A stretch of DNA of 64,000 nucleotides from contig CAYQDM010000001.1 of assembly GCA_964416305.1 (NCBI GenBank), positions 62,001 to 126,000 on the forward strand, read 5' to 3'. This stretch comes from Acidaminobacter sp964416305 (lineage in GTDB: Bacteria > Bacillota > Clostridia > Peptostreptococcales > Acidaminobacteraceae). The position numbers and the translations under genes were made by a program. This document shows, in pieces, positions 40,277 through 48,912 of this stretch; within the stretch, counting starts at the first letter, position 1, and the number at the start of each line of letters is the position of its first letter. The notes beneath the pieces are model-generated. The model had not been told where the DNA came from. It ran no database searches and was given only the letters and a program-made list of their open reading frames with translations.

Positions 40277-41476
40277 TCAGGAATTGGCGTCCGTCAAAGT
40301 CACTTCAAGCTCCAGTGTGCTGCCGCCACGAACAACTCTGACGGTTACCTTGTCGCCAACCTTATGCTGCGCCAGCAGCTCTGACAACTGCGTCATTGTC
40401 TCAATCCTTGTGTCATCAACGGAGATGATCACATCTTCTGCAGCAATGCCGGCAGTCTCAGCGCCGGAGCTTTCTATAACGCCGCGCACGTAGATTCCGA
40501 CTGGAATGTCATAAGCCTTTGCCGTCTCTGCGTTGATTTCCATACCATAAATGCCCAGATAAGGTCTTGATACAAAACCCTTGGAAGCCAATTCGTTGAC
40601 AATTGGTACAGCTGAATTGCTTGGGATGGCAAAGCCGATGCCCTCAACTTCAGTGTTCGCTATTTTGATAGTGTTGATCCCAATGACTTCGCCCCGGGAA
40701 TTCACCAGAGCACCACCGCTGTTGCCGGGATTAATGGCAGCGTCTGTCTGAATGAGTTTCAGAGAGTTCTTGTCTTTGATTTCCCTGTCTACCGCGCTGA
40801 TTACCCCTACAGTGACAGTGCTGTTATAACCAAGAGGATTGCCTATGGCAATCGCAACCTCACCCACTCTGAGATTATCAGAGTCCCCAAATTTCGCCGC
40901 TTTGACTGTGTCAAGAACCTCAGCCGGAATGTCGGCGGCAGGAATTCTGATAATCGCCAAATCCGTGGATTTATCCTTGCCAACAATCTCGGCCTTGAAA
41001 TACTGGTCCGGCTTCAGTTGAACCATGACCTCCTTCGCGTCCGCTACGACGTGTTCATTGGTCAAAATGTCCACAGACTCTGAAGTCACAGCATAGATGA
41101 CACCTGAGCCCGACGATTGAGCCGTCCGCTCCGTATTGAAGAAATCCGTGTAGGTTACAGTACTCGTAATGCTGATGACGCTTGGGCCAACCGACTCGAC
41201 AATAGCCGCAATATCCGCGTCGTCTCCAATACTTGTGGCTATTGCGCCTTCAGCTGCTGGTTGTGTGGTCAGGACGGGTGTCTGCGCCTCGTCCGGCATC
41301 AGATAATTCTTGAAAAACATAGCGCCCGCACCTGCGGAAAAGCCACCAACGACCGCTAAGATCAGTATGATGACCAGCAGTTTAGCAAAGCTGTTTGACT
41401 TTGTTTCTGCCGATGGTCGTTTATTATTCTGAGTTTCCGCTTCCGAGGATGTTGTTTGAAAATCCTGTTGATCCAT
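40277..41476 (-). CDS. htrA: HtrA/DegP-like membrane-anchored serine protease
   Basis: 399 residues: a charged N-terminal tail, a membrane helix at about 32-55, a trypsin-like domain and one PDZ domain (from about 300). The catalytic triad is His142 (TNEHVV), Asp172 (TDLAIIRI) and Ser253 (NPGNSGGAL). It degrades or refolds damaged exported proteins. Next to it, in the same direction, lies a two-component system, as in the CssRS-htrA arrangement of Bacillus. A leader with phased direct repeats precedes it. ATG follows GGAAGGTG. Confidence 0.95.
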   Translation of the reverse strand: MDQQDFQTTSSEAETQNNKRPSAETKSNSFAKLLVIILILAVVGGFSAGAGAMFFKNYLMPDEAQTPVLTTQPAAEGAIATSIGDDADIAAIVESVGPSVISITSTVTYTDFFNTERTAQSSGSGVIYAVTSESVDILTNEHVVADAKEVMVQLKPDQYFKAEIVGKDKSTDLAIIRIPAADIPAEVLDTVKAAKFGDSDNLRVGEVAIAIGNPLGYNSTVTVGVISAVDREIKDKNSLKLIQTDAAINPGNSGGALVNSRGEVIGINTIKIANTEVEGIGFAIPSNSAVPIVNELASKGFVSRPYLGIYGMEINAETAKAYDIPVGIYVRGVIESSGAETAGIAAEDVIISVDDTRIETMTQLSELLAQHKVGDKVTVRVVRGGSTLELEVTLTDANS

Positions 41477-41538
41477 ACTTTCACCTTCCTGTTTGATTCA
41501 ATATAGCTGTGACGCGACAGATTCCACTGGTAATCTTA

Positions 41539-41581
41539 TTTATAGCTCAAGTTTAGACAAAATTTGTGAAGATTTTATGAA
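41539..41581 (-). promoter_or_regulatory. Direct-repeat response-regulator site and -10 box before htrA
   Basis: On the minus strand TTCATA (41581-41576) and TTCACA (41570-41565) are separated by 5 bp, an 11-bp period like the PhoP/PhoB pattern. A TATAAA (41544-41539) stands 20 bp further on with no good -35, as in activator-dependent promoters. Confidence 0.45.
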
Positions 41582-41642
41582 CAGTTTCTAAAAAAATATT
41601 TTCAAAATGATTAATTTTTCTATATTTCACCGGGTGCTTGTG

Positions 41643-43064
41643 TTAGATCTGCCAACTCACAAAGGGCAGCGTCAGCTGAAAAACGACGCCCAGCTCCGGT
41701 GTGCTGATGACTTCAATGCGTTCGTCATGCACTTTAATGATTTCTCGAACGATAGCCAGTCCTAGTCCGGAAGAATCCCTATGCTCGCTCCTTGCCCGGT
41801 CGAGTTTTGAAAAGCGCTGCCAAATTTCATTCAGTTCTTCAGGCATTAATACGACACCTGTATTTCTTATGCTGACCAGGACCTTATGTTCCTGGAGTTC
41901 TGTTTTAATTTCCAAGGTGCCATTAACATCCACAAACTTGACTGCGTTATCAATTAAATTTTGAAATACGCTTTGAATCCCTGCGTAATCCGCATAGGTC
42001 TGGCAGCCAAACTCCATAAATTCTATATTGACATGAAGCTTTTTACTTTCAATTCTTCCTTCGAATTTATCAAGTTCATTGAGAATTAAAGCATGCAGAT
42101 CAAAATAGGTTCTTTCCAATTCAAGATGCCCACTCTGCATTTTTGACAAGTCCAGTATATCGTTAACCAGCTTTGTCAGTCGTTCACTCTCATTCAAAAC
42201 AATGGTGAGATATTTTTCTTGTTTGTCCGGCTCTGAATTGCCTTCCAGCAATATTTTGGTGTAACCAATAATGGATTGAAGCGGAGAGCGCAGGTCATGA
42301 CTCAGATTCGAAATAAAATTTTGTTTCGTATGCTCCAGCTTCATTAGAGCTTCCGCCATGGCGTTCAAACTAAGCGCCAGTTCACCGATCTCATCCTGCC
42401 GCTTACTATGGATGCGCTTGTCAAAATTACCGCTGGTCACATGCCTGGCAATTTCATTGAGGTCATTAATCTCTCTGCTCATAGCTCTGGAAAAAGTAAA
42501 CAGCATGACAAGCGCCACAATGGCACTTAATCCAAGACCCATAGCAACTGCAATATTAACATCTTGCGCAGTCATGCTGATTTCCGGAATTGACGCCATT
42601 AAAAATAATACATATTCAACTTCAAAATTTATAAAAATTGGATATCCAATCAACAGGTACTGATCCTGTCCAAACTGACTGAGCTGAGTGCGCTTTGCAA
42701 TGACTTCTCCGGAATACATCATTTCCAGGTCATAGCTGCTGATCTCAGCTTCTTCTATAAGATCCGTCACATTGGCATCTGACATAAACACACGACCTTG
42801 ACGGTCTACCAGCAGCACTTGAGCGCCTAAGTAATTTTCAAGTGACTGTACTTCAATTTCCAGTCTCTGCACATCCAGGATCCCACTCGAGGCAGCATCT
42901 GAATAAATTTGCTGGAAAGTCATGGCTTTGTCCAGCAAAATTTCTTGCTTCTGACTGATCATCAGACTGTTGATGGCAATATTGACACCAATAACAATAA
43001 AGGCAAATGAAATTAAAAGTATGATCACATAGAGCATGGACAGCCGGTAATATATGGTTCTCAA
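41643..43064 (-). CDS. Sensor histidine kinase
   Basis: 473 residues. Two membrane helices (about 10-32 and 170-192) flank an extracytoplasmic sensor of about 135 residues. A HAMP linker (SREINDLNEIARHVTSGNFDKR split) precedes the phosphoacceptor His256 in SHDLRSPLQSIIGY. The ATPase part shows N box NLIDNAVKF and G box DSSGLGLAIV. It partners the OmpR-type regulator 15 bp upstream; the stimulus is unknown, possibly envelope protein stress given htrA. Confidence 0.93.
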   Translation of the reverse strand: MRTIYYRLSMLYVIILLISFAFIVIGVNIAINSLMISQKQEILLDKAMTFQQIYSDAASSGILDVQRLEIEVQSLENYLGAQVLLVDRQGRVFMSDANVTDLIEEAEISSYDLEMMYSGEVIAKRTQLSQFGQDQYLLIGYPIFINFEVEYVLFLMASIPEISMTAQDVNIAVAMGLGLSAIVALVMLFTFSRAMSREINDLNEIARHVTSGNFDKRIHSKRQDEIGELALSLNAMAEALMKLEHTKQNFISNLSHDLRSPLQSIIGYTKILLEGNSEPDKQEKYLTIVLNESERLTKLVNDILDLSKMQSGHLELERTYFDLHALILNELDKFEGRIESKKLHVNIEFMEFGCQTYADYAGIQSVFQNLIDNAVKFVDVNGTLEIKTELQEHKVLVSIRNTGVVLMPEELNEIWQRFSKLDRARSEHRDSSGLGLAIVREIIKVHDERIEVISTPELGVVFQLTLPFVSWQI

Positions 43065-43079
43065 AAAATCACCACCTGG

Positions 43080-43754
43080 TCAGATTGAAAACTTGTACCC
43101 TACACCCCATACGGTTTTAATCTCCCACGCCTCATGTGCGGGCAGTTTTTCTCTGAGGCGTTTGATATGGACATCTACGGTCCGACTCTCTCCCATATAA
43201 TCAAACCCCCAGACTCTGTCCAGCAGCTGTTCTCTGGTAAAAACCTGGTTAGGATGCGAAGCCAGAAGATATAACAGTTCAAGTTCTTTAGGCGGCATGA
43301 CGACAGGCTTGCCCTTACAGGTAACCGCAAAGCGGCCCAAATCAATAATCAGATCAGGAAGCTCCAAAATTTTGCTGTCTTCTGAGTTTCCGCTGTATCG
43401 ACGAAATACCGCTTTGATTCTGGCCATCAATTCGGTAGGGTCAACCGGCTTGACAAGATAATCATCAGCGCCAAGCTCAAGTCCCATGACCTTGTCAACG
43501 GTCTCCCCTTTGGCGGATAGCATTATTACTGGCGCGTTGCTGAGCTTTCTCAGTTCCGCGAGCAATTCAAAGCCATTAAGTTGAGGCATCATAATATCCA
43601 GGAGCACAGCATCCGGCATCTCCATCTTAAAGAGTTGAATGACCTTTGTGCTGTCAATTATGGGGATGACTTGATACTTTTCTTGTTCAAGATAAATCTT
43701 CATCAAATTCAAGATATTGGGGTCATCATCAACGACCATAATTTTTTTCTTCAC
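43080..43754 (-). CDS. OmpR/PhoB-family response regulator
   Basis: 224 residues. The receiver domain (1-120) has the acidic pair DDDP, phosphoacceptor Asp53 in LLDIMMP and the conserved LVKPVDP lysine. The winged-helix DNA-binding domain (130-224) shows PPKELELLYLLASHPNQVFTREQL split and RTVDVHIKRLREKL. Start is GTG at 43754 with GGGGGAG close by; the ORF extends upstream but without family support. It likely binds direct repeats such as those before htrA. Confidence 0.94.
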   Translation of the reverse strand: MKKKIMVVDDDPNILNLMKIYLEQEKYQVIPIIDSTKVIQLFKMEMPDAVLLDIMMPQLNGFELLAELRKLSNAPVIMLSAKGETVDKVMGLELGADDYLVKPVDPTELMARIKAVFRRYSGNSEDSKILELPDLIIDLGRFAVTCKGKPVVMPPKELELLYLLASHPNQVFTREQLLDRVWGFDYMGESRTVDVHIKRLREKLPAHEAWEIKTVWGVGYKFSI

Positions 43755-43822
43755 GAAGCTCCCCCATCCATCAGATACTTTTACAGCCAAACGCTTCATT
43801 TCAATAGTATACATACCTCAAT

Positions 43823-43850
43823 TTGACTTTCATAATCCCATTCATATGAT
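43823..43850 (+). promoter_or_regulatory. Possible promoter of the LysR gene
   Basis: TTGACT, 16 bp, TATGAT on the plus strand. Between here and the gene, GCTGCGG (43871-43877) and CCGCAGC (43932-43938) form a spaced inverted repeat, and TGACGAAAAACTAGAGTTAG may hold an LTTR-type site. Confidence 0.45.
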
Positions 43851-43958
43851 AGAATAGAATGGAATATAGCGCTGCGGAGTGACGAAAAACTAGAGTTAGT
43901 CATTTTTTAACCCGTTCATAATCATATCAGACCGCAGCCGCTGTCGAGGAGTGGTAAT

Positions 43959-44846
43959 ATGGATTTCAAGCAATTGGAAAGTTTTGTTATGATCGCAAAA
44001 TTGAAAAGTTTCTCCAGAGCTGCTGAAAAACTATATTTGACGCAGCCTACCATCAGCAATCACATTCATTTGCTTGAAAAGGAGTTAGGGACTGTCCTGT
44101 TTAACAGAACCAATAAACAGATTTCCATGACGCAGGCGGGTGAGATTTTTTACGAGCACGCCATCAGCATTCTCAACAAAAAAGAGCATGCCTTTTTTTC
44201 ACTTGAAGAGTACAAAGGAAAAATTGAAGGCATTCTCGAAATCGCTTCAAGTTCAATCCCAGAGCAGTACTATTTGGCAGATGCGCTAAAGCGCTTCAGT
44301 CTGATCTATCCGGATGTCAGATACAATCTAATGAAACACGACACATCACAGGTCATCGAAAAAATTCTATCCGGAGAAATAGATTTTGGAATCGTCGGCG
44401 CTAAGCCGGAATCCGCTCAGCTCGACTGCATTGAAATCATGGAGGACGAAATTGTATTGGCTGGGCCTGTTGACGGTCTGGATACCATCAAGACCGAACT
44501 TATGCCGGAGATGCCTTTGATTCTGAGAGAGCAAGGCTCCGGAACACGTTCAGCAGCAATGAGGTTCCTGAAAGAGCACGCCGGACTTGACCCTGAGACC
44601 CTTAAAATTGTCGCTGAAGTTGAGAGCAACGAAACCATTAAACGCATGGTCGAGCTGGGTATGGGGTACAGCTTTTTCTCACTCCAATCTATTCAGAAAG
44701 AACTCTCAGAAGATCGTCTGAAACTGATCCCTTATAAGGACGCGAAAATTTCCCGATCTTTCTATTTCGTCTTTCATAAGAAAAGAGTCCTTTCACCGCT
44801 GTCCGATACTTTCAAGAGCTTCATAAACGAAGACAAGAAAAAATAA
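43959..44846 (+). CDS. LysR-family transcriptional regulator
   Basis: 295 residues. The N-terminal HTH is MDFKQLESFVMIAKLKSFSR followed by TQPTISNHIHLLEKELG. The C-terminal effector domain (92-295) is a periplasmic-binding fold with IDFGIVGAKPES and LILREQGSGTRSAAMRF. The latter matches the subgroup called selenium-metabolism-associated or CysB/YeiE-like, which often senses sulphur or selenium status; ligand not known here. Divergent from the two-component genes, convergent with the M18 peptidase. Confidence 0.9.
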   Translation: MDFKQLESFVMIAKLKSFSRAAEKLYLTQPTISNHIHLLEKELGTVLFNRTNKQISMTQAGEIFYEHAISILNKKEHAFFSLEEYKGKIEGILEIASSSIPEQYYLADALKRFSLIYPDVRYNLMKHDTSQVIEKILSGEIDFGIVGAKPESAQLDCIEIMEDEIVLAGPVDGLDTIKTELMPEMPLILREQGSGTRSAAMRFLKEHAGLDPETLKIVAEVESNETIKRMVELGMGYSFFSLQSIQKELSEDRLKLIPYKDAKISRSFYFVFHKKRVLSPLSDTFKSFINEDKKK

Positions 44847-44920
44847 AACCTTCTGTACGGCTTGGGCTTGGTGTTCTATGACCATCGGCAAAAGCACTTG
44901 GGGTTCTGATTTTTAATATA

Positions 44921-44977
44921 AAACAGGCGTCCAGAGAAGTGACACAGAGTCACGTTCAATGGTCCGCCTGTTTTTTC
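44921..44977. terminator. Bidirectional terminator between lysR and the M18 peptidase
   Basis: AACAGGCG pairs with CGCCTGTT over about 55 bp, with an inner GTGAC/GTCAC stem. It is followed by TTTT on both strands, ending both convergent genes. Confidence 0.8.
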
Positions 44978-46445
44978 ATCTGTTCAGGAAGGCCATGTAG
45001 CCTTTTGCTGCCATATATAGGTCTGCTTTGCTTATGACTTCATAGGGGGCGTGCATGCTTAGAACCGGCACACCGCAGTCTATGACTTCAGCGCCTTTAT
45101 TGGCAAGGATATATGCGATCGTCCCTCCGCCGCCTTGGTCGACCTTTCCCAGTTCTCCAACCTGCCAGCAAACGTGATTCGCTTCAAAAAGGCGGGTTAC
45201 TTTATCAAAGAATTCGCCGTTGGCATCACTGCTGCCGGATTTGCCGCGCACACCGGTGTACTTCATAATTTCGAGACCCCGTCCCATCATGCCGGAATTT
45301 CGTTTGTCGTAAGCTTCTGAGTAATTCGGGTCATATCCTGCACTGACGTCGGCGGAAAGCACTTCCGTCTTTGCAAGCGCGCGTCTCAACATCAAATCGT
45401 GATATGTCCCGTCTTGAAGGAGCATCAACTCGGCCATAGTCGTTTCAAAGAACGCGGATTCTGCACCTGTATTGCCCATGCTGCCGACTTCTTCTTTATC
45501 AGTGAAATAGGCGATTGCGGTTTTCTCCGGGTTTTGTATGCCCAGGATCGCCTCGAGACTGGCGAAGGCGCACACGCGGTCATCATGTCCATATGAGGAA
45601 ATCATGCCTCGATCGAGTCCAACGTCTCTGGCTTCGCCGGCCGGGACAATTTCGAGTTCCGCCGTCACCAGTTCACGCTCAGTGATTCCGTAGCGCGCCT
45701 CGAGCAGCTTCAACAAATGCAGCTTCACTTTGTCCTTGTGATTCTCTTCAGATGACGCCGGCGCACTTTCAGAATCGCCCTTTGGCAGCGGCACACTGCC
45801 TGCAAGTACGTTGAGGCCTTCGCCCGTGATGGCTTCTCCAAGAGGCTTGGTCACCTGGTCCTTGGACAAATGCGGCAGAAGATCCGTAATGAAGAGAACA
45901 GGATCGTCCGCGTCTTCGCCAATACGTATTTCCACAAGCTCGCCATTTTCTTTTCTGGCTGTACCGTGAAGGGCAAGAGGTATGGAAGTCCATTGATATT
46001 TTTTTACGCCGCCGTAATAATGGGTTTTCAGAAACGCCATGTCTGACTCTTCATAAAGTGGCATAGGCTTCAGATCCAGGCGCGGTGCATCGATGTGACT
46101 GCCTACAATATGCATGCCTTCCTCAAGTCGCGCTTTCCCGACAACGATCATAACAAGGGCCTTGCCGCGATTGACGCGATAGAGCTTGTCTCCGGCCTTT
46201 GGTTTGTAACCCTCAGGCAGTACATCCATATTGAGGTACCCATGGCTTTCTGCTGTGCGAATAATCTCAGCAGCGCAGAGACGTTCGGTTTTACTCAAAG
46301 TGATAAAGTCTTTATAGCGTTCGCCCATTTCAAAGACTGCTGCGGTTTCTGCCTCGTCAAGCTGTTCCCAAACAATTGGGAAGCTGTGAGTCAATCGGTC
46401 TTTCAAAGAGAGATTGCGATCTGTACGCTCATTTATCATTGACAT
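44976..46445 (-). CDS. M18 family aminopeptidase
   Basis: 489 residues, an aspartyl-aminopeptidase-type (aminopeptidase I) cytosolic enzyme. Metal-binding and catalytic motifs are GSHIDAPRLDLKP near residue 117, DKEEVGSMGNTG around residue 327 and DVSAGYDPNY later, with a C-terminal MHAPYEVISKADLY. It removes N-terminal acidic or neutral residues from peptides, supporting an amino-acid-fermenting life. ATG follows CGAGGTGACATT. It may be co-transcribed with the DUF896 gene 50 bp upstream. Confidence 0.94.
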   Translation of the reverse strand: MSMINERTDRNLSLKDRLTHSFPIVWEQLDEAETAAVFEMGERYKDFITLSKTERLCAAEIIRTAESHGYLNMDVLPEGYKPKAGDKLYRVNRGKALVMIVVGKARLEEGMHIVGSHIDAPRLDLKPMPLYEESDMAFLKTHYYGGVKKYQWTSIPLALHGTARKENGELVEIRIGEDADDPVLFITDLLPHLSKDQVTKPLGEAITGEGLNVLAGSVPLPKGDSESAPASSEENHKDKVKLHLLKLLEARYGITERELVTAELEIVPAGEARDVGLDRGMISSYGHDDRVCAFASLEAILGIQNPEKTAIAYFTDKEEVGSMGNTGAESAFFETTMAELMLLQDGTYHDLMLRRALAKTEVLSADVSAGYDPNYSEAYDKRNSGMMGRGLEIMKYTGVRGKSGSSDANGEFFDKVTRLFEANHVCWQVGELGKVDQGGGGTIAYILANKGAEVIDCGVPVLSMHAPYEVISKADLYMAAKGYMAFLNR

Positions 46446-46495
46446 AATGTCACCTCGTTGTATGGTTGGTTCCGGTTTGTTTAATTTACATGATA

Positions 46496-46738
46496 CTAAT
46501 TCATTATTTCTTTGATTTTATGAGGAGCACCTGACTTCTGATCTTCGACCGGATTTCCATCCTCATCCACATACCGGACTTCAATGTTGTCCAGCTGGCG
46601 TTTGAAGTTCTCGCGGAACGCCTCCAGGTACTCTTCTCTAAGAAGTTTTTGTTCAATTTTTTCAGATTCGGTTAGCGATCCATTTTTTGCTTTGTTTGCC
46701 AAAATATTAATTCTGTCCAATTTTTCTTTAGGTAACAT
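46496..46738 (-). CDS. DUF896 (YnzC-like) small protein
   Basis: 80 residues, DUF896 family, two helices forming a short hairpin (MLPKEKLDRINILANKAKNG, ESEKIEQKLLREEYLEAFR). YnzC of Bacillus is SOS-linked, but function is unknown. It lies 4 bp after the ygiQ stop, so translation is likely coupled; the ATG at 46738 uses CGGAG inside the ygiQ end. A longer frame overlapping ygiQ is rejected. Confidence 0.92.
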   Translation of the reverse strand: MLPKEKLDRINILANKAKNGSLTESEKIEQKLLREEYLEAFRENFKRQLDNIEVRYVDEDGNPVEDQKSGAPHKIKEIMN

Positions 46739-46742
46739 GATA

Positions 46743-48851
46743 TCAACTCCGTTTTGTTTTAAATCCGCTGCCGATTGTCTTATTTGTGGCAGCTTGGCGC
46801 TTTGCACCCTTTGTGCTGCTTCGGGAAGGTCCTTTTGCTGTGCTTTTGTCAGTTCTGACTAATTTGTCAGTTTTGACGGATTTGTCAGTTTTGAAGGATT
46901 TGTCAGTTCTGACCGATTTGTCATTCTTGACCAATTTGTCATTCTTGACCAATTTGTCATTCTTGACCAATTTGACATTTTCAGCCGCCTTACCCTTGCC
47001 TCGAACATTTTTTCCGCTTCCCATTCCGCGTTTTTGATCCGGTACTTGCGAACCGTCGCGAGGCTTGATCAGGCAGTTGGGGCCAAAGCCAATAAGATCC
47101 GTTCGACCTGCCTGAATAAGTGCCTTATAAACCAGTTCGTAGTTCTGAGGCCTTCCAAATTGAAGCAGAGCGCGCTGCATTTTCTTTTCTTCTTTGCTCT
47201 TCGGCACATAGACCGGTGTCATATCCCGCGGATCCAGCTCCGTATAAAACATGGTGGTTGAAAGCGTTCCCGGTGTCGGATAGAAATCCTGAACCTGTTC
47301 AGGCTGATAACCTATCTTCTTGAGATAAACGGCCAGCTCAATTGCGCTGTGCAGTGTGCTCCCGGGGTGCGAGCTCATCAGGTAAGGCACCAGATATTGC
47401 TCCAGCCCGCACTGCTTGCTGAGCTCAAAGAACCGGTCCACAAATTTGCCATAGATCTTGCCGGCAGGCTTCTGCATTTTATCCAGCACTTCCGTGGCGA
47501 CATGCTCCGGTGCAACTTTAAGCTGTCCGCTGACGTGATGCTGTACCAGTTCCTTGAAGAAAGCGGGGTTTGGATCCGCCATCAGATAATCATATCTCAG
47601 TCCTGAACGCAGGAAAACTTTCTTGACGCCCTCTACCTGACGCAGTTTGCCTAAAAGCAGTCTCAGATCTTCATGATCGATCTCGAGATCTTTGCAGGGT
47701 GCAGGATACAGACACTGCTTATGCTTGCATGTGCCAAGCCTGAGCTGCTTCTTGCAGGACGGCGCTCTGAAATTCGCCGTAGGCCCGCCGACGTCGTGAA
47801 TATAGCCCTTGAAGTCTCGATCCTGGACAATCCGCTTTGCCTCTTCGAGAATGGACTCGTGAGACCGGCTCTGAACGATTCTCCCCTGATGGTAGGTCAA
47901 CGCGCAGAATGAACAGGAACCGAAGCATCCACGCTCTGAGATAATTGAGAATTTGACTTCTTCAATGCCCGGAACGCCTCCCAGACTCTGATAAGCCGGA
48001 TGAATTTCACGTTTATAATCCAAGGCATATACCTGATCGAGCTCGCTTCGATTCAGCGGCATGGCAGGTGGATTCTGAACCAGCCATCTGGTGCCATGAG
48101 CCTGCATCAAAGTCTTCCCGCGAATGGGATCCTGCTCATCATATTGAGTCATGAACGCTTTTGCGTAGGTTCTCTTATCTGCCGTCACATCTTCAAATGA
48201 TGGAATTTCCACCGCTTCGTAGATTTCATCCCGGGACGCGGCCACATAACAGGTGCCGGGAATATGCCTGATATATTTGGGCTCAAAGCCTTGATTCATC
48301 AGGTTCGCGATCTCGACGATCTGATGTTCGCCCATGCCGTAAACCAGCAAATCCGCTTCAGAGTCAACCAATATGGACCTTCTGACTTTGTCATCCCAGT
48401 AGTCATAATGGGCAAAACGCCTCAGACTCGCTTCTATGCCGCCAATGATAATAGGCATTTTTGAATAAGTTTCTCTGATCTTCTGAGTGTACACAAGGGT
48501 TGCACGATCCGGTCTTAAATCCATCTTTCCGCCGGGCGAGTAGGCATCTTTGTCTCTTCGCCGCTTGCTGACAGAATAGTGATTGACCATGGAATCAATA
48601 TTCCCGGCTGTCACCAAAAAACCCAGTCTTGGGCGTCCAAAAGTCTTGAAGGCGTCTGTGGTTTTCCAGTTTGGCTGAGACAAAATTCCGACTTTGAATC
48701 CCGCATCCATCAGCACGCGGCCAATGACCGCCGCGCCAAAAGTAGGATGATCAATATAGGCATCTCCTGTGACAAGAACAAAGTCCACGCGCTCCCAACC
48801 GAGCTCTTTGAGATCCTCTTGATTGACGGGCATAAATCCCTGATTTGACAT
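46743..48851 (-). CDS. ygiQ: YgiQ-family radical SAM protein with a lysine-rich repeat tail
   Basis: About 702 residues. The N-terminal domain (DFVLVTGDAYIDHPTFG) and IIGGIEASLRRFAHYDYW are typical of UPF0313/YgiQ. The radical SAM motif is CFGSCSFC near residue 305, with DVGGPTANF after it. The C-terminal 65 residues are basic and include about nine hexapeptide units of the type KNDKLV or KTDKSV, absent from the core family. Substrate unknown. ATG at 48851 follows AAGGAG. Confidence 0.92.
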   Translation of the reverse strand: MSNQGFMPVNQEDLKELGWERVDFVLVTGDAYIDHPTFGAAVIGRVLMDAGFKVGILSQPNWKTTDAFKTFGRPRLGFLVTAGNIDSMVNHYSVSKRRRDKDAYSPGGKMDLRPDRATLVYTQKIRETYSKMPIIIGGIEASLRRFAHYDYWDDKVRRSILVDSEADLLVYGMGEHQIVEIANLMNQGFEPKYIRHIPGTCYVAASRDEIYEAVEIPSFEDVTADKRTYAKAFMTQYDEQDPIRGKTLMQAHGTRWLVQNPPAMPLNRSELDQVYALDYKREIHPAYQSLGGVPGIEEVKFSIISERGCFGSCSFCALTYHQGRIVQSRSHESILEEAKRIVQDRDFKGYIHDVGGPTANFRAPSCKKQLRLGTCKHKQCLYPAPCKDLEIDHEDLRLLLGKLRQVEGVKKVFLRSGLRYDYLMADPNPAFFKELVQHHVSGQLKVAPEHVATEVLDKMQKPAGKIYGKFVDRFFELSKQCGLEQYLVPYLMSSHPGSTLHSAIELAVYLKKIGYQPEQVQDFYPTPGTLSTTMFYTELDPRDMTPVYVPKSKEEKKMQRALLQFGRPQNYELVYKALIQAGRTDLIGFGPNCLIKPRDGSQVPDQKRGMGSGKNVRGKGKAAENVKLVKNDKLVKNDKLVKNDKSVRTDKSFKTDKSVKTDKLVRTDKSTAKGPSRSSTKGAKRQAATNKTIGSGFKTKRS
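46846..46977. repeat. 18-bp tandem repeats in the ygiQ 3' end
   Basis: Units of TTGTCATTCTTGACCAAT (three nearly identical copies at about 46918-46971) and more degenerate copies (TTGTCAGTTTTGACGGAT type) fill about 130 bp. They encode the KNDKLV-type hexapeptides in frame. Confidence 0.9.
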
Positions 48852-48912
48852 ACATAACTCCTTATACGTGTGGATGGGCTCAAGTGCTTGACGACCTTTA
48901 CCCAAATGGTGC

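Noticed and set aside
46846..46977. Regular 18-bp repeats that might suggest a CRISPR array
   Set aside because: The repeats are contiguous with no spacers, keep the ygiQ reading frame and encode a hexapeptide repeat; no cas genes are present.
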